Shown: in pieces, positions 15,158 to 24,001 of the stretch
Layout: every line of letters starts with the position of its first letter
How positions within the stretch are numbered: position 1 is the first letter of the stretch
DNA from: Nitrososphaeraceae archaeon
GTDB lineage: Archaea > Thermoproteota > Nitrososphaeria > Nitrososphaerales > Nitrososphaeraceae
Assembly: GCA_016782225.1 (NCBI GenBank)
Contig: JADDOW010000065.1
Span: 1-34,157 of the forward strand
Reading direction: 5' to 3'
DNA: 34,157 bases
Translations under genes and position numbers: made by a program
Notes under the pieces: model-generated
Told to the model about the DNA's origin: nothing
The model's input: only the letters and a program-made list of their open reading frames with translations
The model's database searches: none

Positions 15158-16240
15158 TTACTTGAATTTTTCATTTAGTTTTGAAATTCTTGCCTCGTAT
15201 CCTTTATTATATTCAAGCTCGTCTGGAACCAAAGTAGCTGGATGGACAAATCCTTGTACCCTTATCATCATAGCTCTTTCAACTGCCATCATCCTCTGAT
15301 AATCCCAGTCTGCGGTACCAAAGCCGTCGTGAGGTCCTGTAAATTTACCATTGTGCATACTGAATAACAAACATGAAACTATTGGGATTGAATAATTTAG
15401 ACTTGCAGCAGAGTTAAGTTTTATTGGCATCAAGGGCATATGATGACTTCCTCTTGTGTTTCCTGCTACAATGTGTGATTCATTAAACGCACTTCCAGCT
15501 TCTTCTGTTGCAGGGAAGTTTTTCTGAGTCCTAACGATTGATATTGGGTCATCTTTTCCCACATATGTGCCAGCAATATTGTGCAGCCTGTCGGTAGATG
15601 ATGAAACTATTTGTTCCCCATTATGAGACAAAACTGAATGCACTACATATCTTCCCGGATACATGAGCGCAGCTTCAATTTCGGGTTTATCATTCCATAG
15701 TTTTAGATCTGCAATCTTTCCGGTCATTACATCCATAATCCTAAATATTGATCCCTTAGCCAATTCCTCGTTTATAATCAGTCCTGTATTGCTTCCGGTA
15801 TCTACAAACATTCTCCAAAAGGGAAAATTGTATGCCCCTGGTTCAGTTTTATCAGCTGCAAAGACGCAAAATACTTCGCTTGGTCTCTCTTCCATTTCTA
15901 TCTCGGCAACACCAGGTCCCATGCCTTTTACGTTTCCAGAAAATGAATCTTTTAGCAAATCTTGACCGGCTCCATAAAGCCCTTGCTCTTTTGCAAGTTT
16001 GGTTCCCTCAGTAAAAGCGTCCCATGCTAGTTTGTGTATTTCCTTATTGTCCACGCCTAAAGTATGACTCATTATAATGTGAATGTCATCGCCCGTGTAT
16101 CCAATGTATTTGTCAATAAGCATTCCTTTTCCGTTTTCCATTACGTAATCTTTAACAGTTTGAACTAATTCATCACTGGGTCTAGTGTGTCCTCCTATAC
16201 CTCCAATATCTGCCTTTATTGCTGAAACCGTTATTTTCAT
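15158..16240 (-). CDS. fbp: Bifunctional fructose-1,6-bisphosphate aldolase/phosphatase
   Basis: The archaeal gluconeogenic enzyme that condenses triose phosphates to fructose 1,6-bisphosphate and dephosphorylates it to fructose 6-phosphate in one active site. The sequence opens MKITVSAIKADIGGIGGHTRPS, the family's signature start, and includes FSGNVKGMGPG, RMFVDTGSNTGL and GPHDGFGTADWDYQRMM. It has about 360 residues from the ATG at 16240; a TTG two codons earlier is unlikely to be used because the family begins at this methionine. It forms an operon with tpiA. The 240 bases upstream (16241-16485) hold no gene and should carry the divergent promoters. Confidence 0.97.
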   Translation of the reverse strand: MKITVSAIKADIGGIGGHTRPSDELVQTVKDYVMENGKGMLIDKYIGYTGDDIHIIMSHTLGVDNKEIHKLAWDAFTEGTKLAKEQGLYGAGQDLLKDSFSGNVKGMGPGVAEIEMEERPSEVFCVFAADKTEPGAYNFPFWRMFVDTGSNTGLIINEELAKGSIFRIMDVMTGKIADLKLWNDKPEIEAALMYPGRYVVHSVLSHNGEQIVSSSTDRLHNIAGTYVGKDDPISIVRTQKNFPATEEAGSAFNESHIVAGNTRGSHHMPLMPIKLNSAASLNYSIPIVSCLLFSMHNGKFTGPHDGFGTADWDYQRMMAVERAMMIRVQGFVHPATLVPDELEYNKGYEARISKLNEKFK

Positions 16241-16485
16241 AAACAATTTGCCTTTAATGCTCTTTAAAAATTTTGTGCAAGTGTTTTATTTAATGTGGTG
16301 CTCTTTTGGTGTGCCCATAAAAACTTGATATGCTTGTTATAACCTATTGGGATATCATGGATATACTTGAAAATGAATTGCTGTTACCATAATTTTAATT
16401 AAATATTGAATCTTTTTACTGCATTTGGGGTTCTTGTTGCCAAAAAAAGTAACTAATAAATACCCATTATTTTTACTTTACTACT

Positions 16486-16743
16486 ATGCGTGATGCAAAC
16501 TTAATCAAAATTATGATTGAAGAACGTGCTTTAGTAAAACTAATCAAAACCATAGGTGAGAAAGAGTACTCTACCAGAGACCTGTTGAAAAAACTTGGCG
16601 CATATGGGTATGGGCATAAGTTATTGATCAAAGCAGAGGATAGGGGATTAGTAGAGAGAAGCAATGTTAAAAATAAAACCTACAACAAATTAACAAAAGA
16701 AGGCAAGAAAATAATAAAATTAGCTAAAGAGATAGGCGTCTAA
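16486..16743 (+). CDS. Small winged-helix DNA-binding protein
   Basis: An 85-residue basic protein consisting of a single winged helix. EYSTRDLLKKLGAYGYGHKLL is helix 2 to recognition helix (about 25-45; seen as EYSTRDLLKKL then GAYGYGHKLL), and LVERSNVKNKTYNKLTKEGKKII is the wing and last helix (seen as GLVERSNVKNK then TYNKLTKEGKKII). The pattern matches small thaumarchaeal MarR/PadR-like regulators with no sensor domain. It lies 81 bases upstream of argG on the same strand; an AT-rich promoter-like stretch and a short hairpin (CTCTT...AAGAG) lie between, so it is probably a separate unit. The target is unknown. Confidence 0.65.
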   Translation: MRDANLIKIMIEERALVKLIKTIGEKEYSTRDLLKKLGAYGYGHKLLIKAEDRGLVERSNVKNKTYNKLTKEGKKIIKLAKEIGV

Positions 16744-16824
16744 ATCAATACAATATTTATATTAAATTTTATTTATCCTCTTAACAAAAGAGTTAAATTA
16801 TTTACTGTATTACGCTCGCCTGCT

Positions 16825-18012
16825 ATGAATAAAGTTATACTTGCCTTTTCGGGAGGACTGGATACCTCTGTATGTGTGAAATATTTACAAAAATTACACA
16901 ACTTGGATGTAATTACATTAACTGTTGATGTAGGACAAGATGATGATTTTGATGAAATTGAGAAAATCTCTTCGGATTTAGGATCAATTGATCACATCTA
17001 TATTGATGCCAAGGAAGAATTCGTTAACGAATACGTTGCGCCTGCAATAAAAGCAAATGCTTTGTACCAGCAAGAATACCCACTTGCAACTGCTATTGCT
17101 CGTCCCTTGATTGCAAAGAAGTCTGTAGAGGTAGCTAAAAAACACGATGCTACATCAATTGCTCATGGATGTACAGGAAAGGGGAACGATCAAATTCGTT
17201 TTGATATTACTATCAAATCACTAAATCCTAGTATAAAGATCATCGCACCCATTCGTGATCTTAACCTTACTAGGGATAAAGAGATAGATTTCGCTAAAGA
17301 AAACGGTATTAAAATAAGTGAAATATCAAAAAAATACAGTATTGATAAAAATTTATGGGGTAGATCGATAGAAGGGGGTATTCTTGAAGTTCTCGGAAAT
17401 GAACCATTGAAAGATGCTTTTGAATATGTTAAATTCGATAATAATTCTGTTGGTAATGTTGAAATAGGTTTTAAAAATGGAGTACCAGTATCCATAAACG
17501 GTAAAAGAGAAGAATTGCCACCTTTGATAGACAAACTAAATCGTATAGCTGGTTCATTTGGGATAGGTGTTGTTGATCACATTGAGGACCGTGTAATAGG
17601 GATAAAATCAAGGGAGGTATATGAGGCCCCTGCTGCTTTAATCCTTATACGCGCTCACAAAGATCTTGAAAAACTCACATTAACAAGTCATGAACTTCGC
17701 TTTAAGGCAATGGTGGAAGAGCAGTGGTCATGGCTAGCTTACTCCGGATTATGGTTAGACCCATTACTTTCAGATCTCAATCAGTTTATAGAAAAAACTC
17801 AAGAGAGAGTGACAGGAAAAATAAAGGTTAAAATGCATAGTGGATATTATAGGGTAATAGGGAGAGAATCAAAATTTTCATTGTATAACAAAGATATTGC
17901 AACCTATTTGTCAAATTCAAATTTTGATCAAACTATGGCTAAAGGGTTTGTAGAACTGTGGGGTTTGCCATCCATAACTGCCAATACTGTAATTTCAGAT
18001 AATAATGCATAA
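16825..18012 (+). CDS. argG: Argininosuccinate synthase
   Basis: Joins citrulline and aspartate with ATP to make argininosuccinate in arginine biosynthesis. The 395-residue protein has the PP-loop AFSGGLDTSV (8-17), HGCTGKGNDQIRFD (about 114-127) and GRSIEGG (about 178-184), all diagnostic. It is the first gene of the arginine/lysine block; argX starts 2 bases after its stop. Its ATG is preceded by an AT-rich promoter region (aatatttatatta near 16752) and a hairpin. Ornithine carbamoyltransferase and argininosuccinate lyase are not in this window. Confidence 0.97.
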   Translation: MNKVILAFSGGLDTSVCVKYLQKLHNLDVITLTVDVGQDDDFDEIEKISSDLGSIDHIYIDAKEEFVNEYVAPAIKANALYQQEYPLATAIARPLIAKKSVEVAKKHDATSIAHGCTGKGNDQIRFDITIKSLNPSIKIIAPIRDLNLTRDKEIDFAKENGIKISEISKKYSIDKNLWGRSIEGGILEVLGNEPLKDAFEYVKFDNNSVGNVEIGFKNGVPVSINGKREELPPLIDKLNRIAGSFGIGVVDHIEDRVIGIKSREVYEAPAALILIRAHKDLEKLTLTSHELRFKAMVEEQWSWLAYSGLWLDPLLSDLNQFIEKTQERVTGKIKVKMHSGYYRVIGRESKFSLYNKDIATYLSNSNFDQTMAKGFVELWGLPSITANTVISDNNA

Positions 18013-18014
18013 AA

Positions 18015-18887
18015 ATGGTTAAATTATGTATTTTCTTTGATAAATTGCGTTTCGAAGAAAAATCCCTCTATGATACAGCTATAAAAAACGGAATTGATTG
18101 CAATCTAGTTGATTCTAAGAACGTTATTTTAAATACAGAATATCTGAGCTCAAATGATTTACGTTTTGGGGAGATGATATTACAAAGAAGTATCAGTCAT
18201 TTTAGAGGACAGTTCTTAACGGTTTGTTTGGAAATGCTAGGGTATGATGTGATAAATAATTCAAAAATAGGGGAAATTTGTGGAAACAAATTGTTAACTT
18301 CTATGGTTTTAAAAAAAAATAATGTTCCTACACCAAAATCCATTTTTTCGTTTAACTATGATTCAGCTTTTAACATTATTGACGAGCAGAATTTAGAAAA
18401 AACCCCACTAGTTTTCAAACCTATATTTGGATCTTGGGGCAGAGGTGTATTCCCTGTTAGAAATAAGGAGGTGGGAAAGATGATTGTTGAAATGAGGCAG
18501 GAGAATCCAAGTACATTTTCGAACATTTATTATTTTCAAGAACTGGTTGACAGGCCGCCAAGAGATATTAGGTGTATAGTATTAGGAGAACAGGTTGTGG
18601 CTGCTATCTACCGTTATTCATCCAGTGAAGAATGGCGAACAAATGTTTCAAGGGGTGGAAAAGCTGAAAAGATAAATATAACATCCGAGTTGGAAGATGT
18701 TGCTGTTAAAGCCGCAAATGCGGTTGGAACCGGTGTTTTAGGAATAGATATGATGGAGGATAAAGAACATGGGCTGTTGGTCCATGAGGTAAACAACACT
18801 GTGGAATTCAAAGGGGCCAGCTCTGCTACTGATATCGATATAGCAAAATTAATAATTGAATACATGATGGATACATACAAAAAATAA
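18015..18887 (+). CDS. argX: Glutamate-LysW ligase ArgX (RimK/ATP-grasp family)
   Basis: ATP-grasp ligase attaching an amino acid to the C-terminal residue of carrier LysW. The 290-residue protein shows the ATP-grasp signatures FKPIFGSWGRGVF (134-146), ELVDRPPRDIRC (176-187), AAIYRYS (196-202) and HEVNNTVEFKG (257-267). Two paralogues exist in the window. This one adjoins argG and precedes argC, and reads NNTVEFKG where the second (23989-24873) reads NNTTEFKN, which is closer to Thermus LysX (as I recall it). I therefore assign glutamate specificity (ornithine/arginine branch) here and aminoadipate specificity to the other. The split is inference from context and this segment; either could be bifunctional. 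Confidence 0.85.
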   Translation: MVKLCIFFDKLRFEEKSLYDTAIKNGIDCNLVDSKNVILNTEYLSSNDLRFGEMILQRSISHFRGQFLTVCLEMLGYDVINNSKIGEICGNKLLTSMVLKKNNVPTPKSIFSFNYDSAFNIIDEQNLEKTPLVFKPIFGSWGRGVFPVRNKEVGKMIVEMRQENPSTFSNIYYFQELVDRPPRDIRCIVLGEQVVAAIYRYSSSEEWRTNVSRGGKAEKINITSELEDVAVKAANAVGTGVLGIDMMEDKEHGLLVHEVNNTVEFKGASSATDIDIAKLIIEYMMDTYKK

Positions 18888-19013
18888 ACCACTCTTATGT
18901 AACTACCAAAAATTTAAATGAGGATTGTTTGACGGTTTATTATTTATGAGATTCTGCATTGATAATATATTTTTCAACGGTAAAAATAACTGTCCCAACG
19001 TGAGGGTATCTAC

Positions 19014-20066
19014 ATGAAGGTTGGAGTGATTGGAGCATCTGGATATGTGGGTGGAGAGTTATTACGTCTTTTAGTTACCCACCCTGAAATAGAGATTTCG
19101 ACTGTTACGTCAAGACAACAGGTTGGAGAGTATGTTCATAGAGTCCATCCAAGTTTGAAAAATTTCATTACTTTGACATTTTCCGACATGAATCTAGACA
19201 AAATAACAAATTCATGTGACTTGGTATTTGTTTCTGTCCCCCATGGAAAATCCAATAAAATTATCAATGATTTGCTAAAAAGCGGGGTAAAAATAATAGA
19301 CCTTTCTGCAGACTTTAGACTTAAGGATCCTCAAGATTATGTGAAATGGTATGGGTGGGAGCATCCATTTCCTGATTTATTGTCAAAATCCGTGTACGGT
19401 GTACCTGAATTTCACCGAGATGAGATAAAAAATGCCAAATTGGTTTCCTGCCCGGGCTGTATGGCAGTTACGTCATTGCTTGCATTAAAACCATTAATAG
19501 AAAATGATTTAATTGATACGGATCATATTATTGTTGATAGTAAGATAGGATCATCAGGAGCTGGCGCAAAATCAAATGCAGGGACACATCATGCTCTCAG
19601 ATATGGTGTGGTTAGACCTTATAAACCAGCAAAACATCGTCATACTGGGGAAATAGAGCAAGAATTAGGTCTTCTCTCTAAAGTTAAGGTTCATGTCAGT
19701 ATGACCCCCCATGCAGTTAATTTGGTGAGAGGTATATTGACTACTAATCATGTGTTTTTAAAAAAGCCGTTAAATGAATTAGAGTTATGGAAAATTTACA
19801 GAAATGCCTATAAAGATGAGATGTTCATAAGGCTGATAAGGGACAAAAACGGCTTCTATAAGTTTCCAGACCCTAAATTTGTGGTGGGTTCAAACTTCTG
19901 CGATGTTGGATTTGACATCGATGAGGGTAACAACAGGGTTGTGGCTCTTTCAGCATCTGATAACCTTATGAAAGGCGCTGCAGGGTCTGCAATACAAAAC
20001 ATGAACGTAATGTTCGGATACGATGAAATGGCGGGTCTGAAACTTACTCCGCTTACACCAGTATGA
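19014..20066 (+). CDS. argC: LysW-glutamyl/aminoadipyl phosphate reductase (ArgC/LysY)
   Basis: NADPH-dependent reductase converting the LysW-bound acyl phosphate to semialdehyde. The 350-residue protein has the Rossmann start VGVIGASGYVGGELLRLL, the active-site cysteine in VSCPGCMAVTSL, and GSSGAGAKSNAGTHHA. Only one such gene is present beside two ligases, so it should serve both lysine (LysY) and arginine (ArgC) synthesis, as shown in Sulfolobus. Its 3' end overlaps the kinase gene by 4 bases (ATGA). The 126 bases upstream of it contain AT-rich sequence and could hold a promoter separate from that of argG. Confidence 0.95.
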   Translation: MKVGVIGASGYVGGELLRLLVTHPEIEISTVTSRQQVGEYVHRVHPSLKNFITLTFSDMNLDKITNSCDLVFVSVPHGKSNKIINDLLKSGVKIIDLSADFRLKDPQDYVKWYGWEHPFPDLLSKSVYGVPEFHRDEIKNAKLVSCPGCMAVTSLLALKPLIENDLIDTDHIIVDSKIGSSGAGAKSNAGTHHALRYGVVRPYKPAKHRHTGEIEQELGLLSKVKVHVSMTPHAVNLVRGILTTNHVFLKKPLNELELWKIYRNAYKDEMFIRLIRDKNGFYKFPDPKFVVGSNFCDVGFDIDEGNNRVVALSASDNLMKGAAGSAIQNMNVMFGYDEMAGLKLTPLTPV

Positions 20067-20863
20067 TTGTTATTAAGTTAGGCGGAAGTGTTGTAGAGGG
20101 ATTACATTCTTCTATATTGGATGATTTTGCAGAGTTATATAAAACGGAAAAAATTGTTGTAGTCCATGGTGGAGGGAAAGATGTTACAAATGTTGCCACC
20201 CGGATGGGCAAAGAACAAAAATTCATAGTGTCACCAGAGGGTAAACAAAGCAGATATACCGATAAAGAGACATCAATGATATATACCATGGTTATGTCTG
20301 GAAAGGTAGGCAAAAACATAACTGCCATGTTATCTAGTAAGGGTATACTATCAGCTGGGATAACTGGAATAGATGGCGAAACTATCAGGGCTATAAGAAA
20401 AAAAAAATTAGTTATTTTAAATGAGAATGGAAGGAAAATGATTATTGATGGCGGATATACTGGTAAGGTTTCCTGTGTCAATTCTAAACTAATAAATGTT
20501 TTATTGGATAGTGGCTATCTGCCTGTGATCTCTCCTATAGCTCTAGGCGAAGGGTATGAATTCTTAAATATTGATGGCGATAGAGCTGCTGCAAACATTG
20601 CTGGTGCATTAAAATCGGACATTGTTATTTTTATAACAAACGTAAGTGGGTTAATGATGGAAGAACGGTTGATTAATAATCTCACTTTGGATGAGGCTAC
20701 TAAATTATTGCCTAAAATTGGTCCCGGTATGGAAAAAAAAGTGTTGGCTAGTACAGAAGCATTAACTTTAGGTGTAAAAAAAGCAATAATAGCATCGGGC
20801 TCGGTTAAAAACCCTATTTTTTCTGCCCTAGCACATGATAATTGCACGGTGATAATGAAATGA
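20063..20863 (+). CDS. argB: LysW-glutamate/aminoadipate kinase (ArgB/LysZ)
   Basis: Amino-acid kinase family enzyme phosphorylating the side-chain carboxylate of LysW-bound glutamate or aminoadipate. The 266-residue protein begins IVIKLGGSVVEG, followed by VVVHGGGKDVTNVA, and has the LNIDGDRAAANIAGAL and FITNVSGLM motifs. It starts inside the stop of argC (ATGA) and ends with ATGA overlapping the aminotransferase start, so three genes are tightly coupled. A single copy implies use in both pathways. The family's standard start MIVIKLGG is retained. Confidence 0.95.
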   Translation: MIVIKLGGSVVEGLHSSILDDFAELYKTEKIVVVHGGGKDVTNVATRMGKEQKFIVSPEGKQSRYTDKETSMIYTMVMSGKVGKNITAMLSSKGILSAGITGIDGETIRAIRKKKLVILNENGRKMIIDGGYTGKVSCVNSKLINVLLDSGYLPVISPIALGEGYEFLNIDGDRAAANIAGALKSDIVIFITNVSGLMMEERLINNLTLDEATKLLPKIGPGMEKKVLASTEALTLGVKKAIIASGSVKNPIFSALAHDNCTVIMK

Positions 20864-22056
20864 ACTCCGTTGTAGACGAGGAACATTTTGTAGGTAATAT
20901 TTATCAGCGATTTCCTGTGAATGTGGTTAAAGGCAAAGGATGTAGCCTTTGGGATACAGATGGGAGAGAATACGTTGACTGTATGGGGGGATATGGGGTT
21001 GCTTTAGTAGGTCATTGTAATGATAGGGTTGTTAACGCAATCAAAAGACAGGCGGAACAGCTTATAACTTGCCATATGTCTTTGTATAATGATTCAAGGC
21101 TAGAGTTTCTCAGCAAACTTTTTACAATTGCGCCCAAAAGCCTAAACAGAGCGTTTTTTTCCAACAGCGGAACCGAATCCGTTGAAGCTGCTATTAAATT
21201 CTCAAGAAAATATACCACAAAAAAGGGTATCATTGCATTGAACGGATCTTACCATGGGAAAACGTTTGGTGCGTTGTCTGTTACGTACAATGAAAAATAT
21301 CGTAAATCCTTTATGCCATTGTTAGATGGTGTTTATTTCATATCTTACAGTGATCTTGAGGGACTCGATGACATAATCCACAATCCGAATAATAATATTG
21401 GAACTATAATCGTCGAACCTATACAAGGTGAAACGGGAATTATAGTTCCGCCAGAAGGTTTTCTAAAAAAACTACGTGATATATGTGATAAGTATAGTTT
21501 GGTATTGATTTTTGATGAGATTCAATCAGGTTTGGGCAGAACTGGAAAGATGTGGGCAGGCCAACATTGGGGTGTAGAACCTGATATTATGTGCCTGGCA
21601 AAGGGAATAGCAGGAGGGGTGCCAATGGGTCTTACGCTTGCCCGTTCTGAAATTCTCGATTGCATTAAAGTTGGGGAGCACTCATCAACATTTGCGGGGA
21701 ATCCACTTGCCTGTGCTGCGGGCTCTGCAACAATAGATTCATTGGTGGATGATAACTTGGTTGAAAATTCAAAAAGAATGGGGTTGATTTTTAAAGAAGG
21801 TCTATTGCGTTTAAAAGAAACTCATAAAATCATTCGAGATGTCCGAGGATTTGGAATGATGTTGGGGATAGAGATGAAATTTGATATCAAAGATATACTT
21901 TTTGATGGCATAAGAAACGGTATTTTGTTGTTATATTCGGGCAGGAACATTTTGAGGTTGCTTCCACCTTTGGTAATGGATGAAGATATAGCCAAAAAAT
22001 CAATTAATCTGATCGATAATTTAATCACTAGTGAGGAGAAAAGGCGAGATGTCTGA
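20860..22056 (+). CDS. argD: LysW-aminoadipate/glutamate semialdehyde aminotransferase (ArgD/LysJ)
   Basis: PLP-dependent class III aminotransferase converting LysW-bound semialdehydes to lysine or ornithine, with glutamate as donor. Signatures are FFSNSGTESVEAAIKF, GSYHGKTFGALS, LIFDEIQSGLGRTGK and the PLP lysine in CLAKGIAGGVPMG. I start it at the ATG that overlaps the argB stop as ATGA (398 residues); the frame is open to a TTG six codons earlier (20842), but that is less likely. Its 3' end overlaps the Lrp-type regulator by 8 bases. One copy for two pathways matches the pattern of argC and argB. Confidence 0.95.
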   Translation: MNSVVDEEHFVGNIYQRFPVNVVKGKGCSLWDTDGREYVDCMGGYGVALVGHCNDRVVNAIKRQAEQLITCHMSLYNDSRLEFLSKLFTIAPKSLNRAFFSNSGTESVEAAIKFSRKYTTKKGIIALNGSYHGKTFGALSVTYNEKYRKSFMPLLDGVYFISYSDLEGLDDIIHNPNNNIGTIIVEPIQGETGIIVPPEGFLKKLRDICDKYSLVLIFDEIQSGLGRTGKMWAGQHWGVEPDIMCLAKGIAGGVPMGLTLARSEILDCIKVGEHSSTFAGNPLACAAGSATIDSLVDDNLVENSKRMGLIFKEGLLRLKETHKIIRDVRGFGMMLGIEMKFDIKDILFDGIRNGILLLYSGRNILRLLPPLVMDEDIAKKSINLIDNLITSEEKRRDV

Positions 22057-22483
22057 AAACCTGAATTCCATAGATGAAAAAATTATCCGAATTTTAAAAA
22101 ATGATTCAAGAAAATCATTTGTAGAAATTGCTAATGACATTGGAATGTCGGAATCTGCTGTTAGGCGTAGAGTGAAAAACATGCAGGATATTGGGGTAAT
22201 AAAAAAATTCACAATTGATATGGGGGCGTCTAATAAGACTAGTGCGATAACCCTGATATCTGTAAGCTCTGCAGCAGATACATCTAATGTTTCAAATCAG
22301 CTTTTGGGCCTCAAGGGTGTTGATGTGGTTTATGAAATAACTGGGCAATATGATATTGCCACCATAATTGTTGCCCCCACAATTTCAGAAATAAACTCCT
22401 ACATTGATGAAATTCGAAAAATAGATGGCGTTTCTGACACAAACACTGTGATAATACTGAGAACACTAGTTAATTCACCCTAA
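22049..22483 (+). CDS. lysM: Lrp/AsnC-family regulator, LysM-like
   Basis: A 144-residue feast/famine regulator from the ATG at 22049, which follows the purine-rich GTGAGGAG; a GTG 6 codons earlier is also open. Residues 1-55 form the HTH (VEIANDIGMSESAVRRRVKNM, read as VEIANDIGMSE and SAVRRRVKNM), and the remainder is the RAM ligand-binding domain (VYEITGQYDIATIIVAP). In Sulfolobus, LysM is an Lrp-type protein encoded within the lysW pathway and responding to lysine. Position here, as the last gene of the argCBD run and just before the homocitrate synthase promoter, supports the same role. The 33-bp palindrome immediately downstream is an obvious candidate binding site. The specific effector is inferred. 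Confidence 0.85.
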   Translation: MSENLNSIDEKIIRILKNDSRKSFVEIANDIGMSESAVRRRVKNMQDIGVIKKFTIDMGASNKTSAITLISVSSAADTSNVSNQLLGLKGVDVVYEITGQYDIATIIVAPTISEINSYIDEIRKIDGVSDTNTVIILRTLVNSP

Positions 22484-22506
22484 TGTTGTTATGCATCTTT
22501 AATAAT

Positions 22507-22545
22507 AACAATATGTGATGAATTTCATCACATATTGTTTTTTTT
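22507..22545 (+). terminator. 33-bp near-perfect palindrome plus T8 run (terminator or operator)
   Basis: AACAATATGTGATGAA (22507-22522) and its exact reverse complement (22524-22539) flank a single T, and eight Ts follow (22538-22545). It sits 23 bases after the Lrp gene and about 40 bases before the TATA box of homocitrate synthase. A hairpin with T run would end the upstream operon; a dyad of this length is equally suited to a dimeric or octameric Lrp-type protein. Confidence 0.6.
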
Positions 22546-22549
22546 ACGC

Positions 22550-22568
22550 AAACAATATTGTTTTTTTT
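22550..22568 (+). terminator. Second short palindrome with T8 run
   Basis: AAACAATATTGTTT (22550-22563) is self-complementary and runs into eight Ts (22561-22568). It repeats the AACAATAT...ATTGTT ends of the larger palindrome just upstream, so both may be bound by the same protein or act as paired terminators. Confidence 0.45.
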
Positions 22569-22578
22569 ACCTATAACA

Positions 22579-22587
22579 TTTATAAAT
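22579..22587 (+). promoter_or_regulatory. TATA box of homocitrate synthase operon
   Basis: TTTATAAAT about 30-38 bases upstream of the ATG at 22617. Transcription would begin close to the start codon, giving a leaderless or nearly leaderless mRNA for lysS-lysW-lysX-lysK. Confidence 0.6.
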
Positions 22588-22616
22588 TAAACGATAACAG
22601 TGTTAATGACCATAAT

Positions 22617-23825
22617 ATGTCTCTAAATTCGGATGATCCTAATTATTTTGCTCATATCTATAATGATTCTGAACGAGATAAGAAAAATATTAGGATATTA
22701 GATTCCACTTTAAGGGAAGGTGAACAACATCCAGGAGTTTCATTTTCTAACAAGCAAAGAATCCAAATCGCATGGATGCTCGACTCCTTTGGAGTAGACC
22801 AAATAGAAATAAGCCCAATAGTTTCATTGGATCATCGAGAAGCTACAAAAATAATTATCAAACAAGGCCTAAAGGCTGACATCGTGGCACATGTTCGCGC
22901 AATAAAATCCGATGTTGATGTCGCCATCGATTGCAATGCTACATGGGTGGCAACCTATCTTGGTATTTCGGACATCCACTTAAAATCCAAATTACGGATA
23001 TCTAGGGAGGATGCTAAAATTAGAGCTTTGGAGGTTGCTGATTATATCAAGTCTCATGGGTTAAAGTCCAGGTTTACGATGGAAGATGCAAGCAGAACAG
23101 AGCCGGGATTTCTTTTGGATATGTGTAAGGAAATGAGTAACTGCGGTATAGATAGGATCAGTATTCCAGATACTGTGGGAATTATGAGGCCTCGAGGTAT
23201 GTATAATATTGTAAAATTGGTCCACCGCCATATTAATAATTCAAAAACCTCACTGGATGTCCATTGCCATAATGATGTTGGATTAGCCCTATCAAATGCC
23301 TTGTCAGGATGTGAAGGTGGCGCAGATCAAATTCATACCACCATAGATGGAATTGGTGAAAGAACAGGAATACCTACTCTGGCAGAGACCGCTGTTGTAT
23401 TGAGCCTCATATACAAATCCAATAATGATTTTAGGTTACATATGCTAAAGGATCTGTCAAAAACTATTTCTGATTATACTGGAATACCTATTCATGAATC
23501 CAAACCATTGGTAGGCGATAGTTCCTATAAGCATAAGGCCGGAACGCATCTTGCCGCAATTTTGAGAAATCCATCGGCTTATGAGATAATCGAACCAAAA
23601 CAGGTAGGCAATAGGCGTAAAATTGTCTTTGGCGAGCTATCGGGAAAAAATGGCTCTGCATATCTTTTATCCATTTTGGGATTAGGTTCATCAAAGGAAA
23701 ATGCTGAGTCTTTAGCAAAGGGATTAAAAGAATTACGCATGGGTGATATTCTTGAATTGTATTTGGATGAAAAATTGGAGAGAAAAATACTTAATGAGGG
23801 TTATATGAAGACAAATAAGGATTAA
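22617..23825 (+). CDS. lysS: Homocitrate synthase, first step of aminoadipate lysine pathway
   Basis: Condenses acetyl-CoA with 2-oxoglutarate to homocitrate. The 402-residue protein has the HMGL-type TIM barrel: ILDSTLREGEQHPGVSF (R and D of the active site), SIPDTVGIMRP, and the metal-binding HCHNDVGLALSNAL, followed by a C-terminal regulatory-type region containing KAGTHLAAILRNP. The frame stays open 34 codons upstream, but that extension crosses palindromes and T runs and lies before the TATA box, so the ATG encoding MSLNSDD is the start. lysW begins 2 bases after the stop. Isopropylmalate synthase is the alternative for this family, but the lysW-lysX neighbours favour homocitrate synthase. 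Confidence 0.9.
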   Translation: MSLNSDDPNYFAHIYNDSERDKKNIRILDSTLREGEQHPGVSFSNKQRIQIAWMLDSFGVDQIEISPIVSLDHREATKIIIKQGLKADIVAHVRAIKSDVDVAIDCNATWVATYLGISDIHLKSKLRISREDAKIRALEVADYIKSHGLKSRFTMEDASRTEPGFLLDMCKEMSNCGIDRISIPDTVGIMRPRGMYNIVKLVHRHINNSKTSLDVHCHNDVGLALSNALSGCEGGADQIHTTIDGIGERTGIPTLAETAVVLSLIYKSNNDFRLHMLKDLSKTISDYTGIPIHESKPLVGDSSYKHKAGTHLAAILRNPSAYEIIEPKQVGNRRKIVFGELSGKNGSAYLLSILGLGSSKENAESLAKGLKELRMGDILELYLDEKLERKILNEGYMKTNKD

Positions 23826-23827
23826 GA

Positions 23828-24001
23828 ATGACAAAAGTTAATTGTATTGAATGCGACGCAGTAATTCCAATACCTGATGACTCAATGCAAGGAGAGATCG
23901 TTACCTGCCCGGATTGTGGAGAGAGTTTTGAATTGGTAAAAACCGGTGACGAGTTTAGCATAAAGCCTGCACAAGTAGTTGGAGAAGATTGGGGACAATA
24001 A
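23828..24001 (+). CDS. lysW: LysW amino-group carrier protein, ending in Gln
   Basis: A 57-residue acidic carrier protein that protects and presents alpha-aminoadipate or glutamate during lysine and ornithine synthesis. The zinc ribbon is C6-x2-C9 (CIECD) and C27-x2-C30 (CPDCGESFE), and the C-terminal signature is VGEDWGQ. In characterised LysW proteins the last residue is Glu (EDWGE), whose gamma-carboxyl is the attachment point; here the codon is CAA (Gln) followed directly by TAA. It begins 2 bases after lysS, and the last 13 bases overlap lysX. A single LysW would serve both ligases in this window. It is too short to stand out in routine ORF finding. Confidence 0.95.
   Translation: MTKVNCIECDAVIPIPDDSMQGEIVTCPDCGESFELVKTGDEFSIKPAQVVGEDWGQ

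Noticed and set aside
22515-22616. N-terminal extension of homocitrate synthase
   Set aside because: It translates palindromes and T runs upstream of the TATA box; the conserved protein begins after the ATG at 22617.
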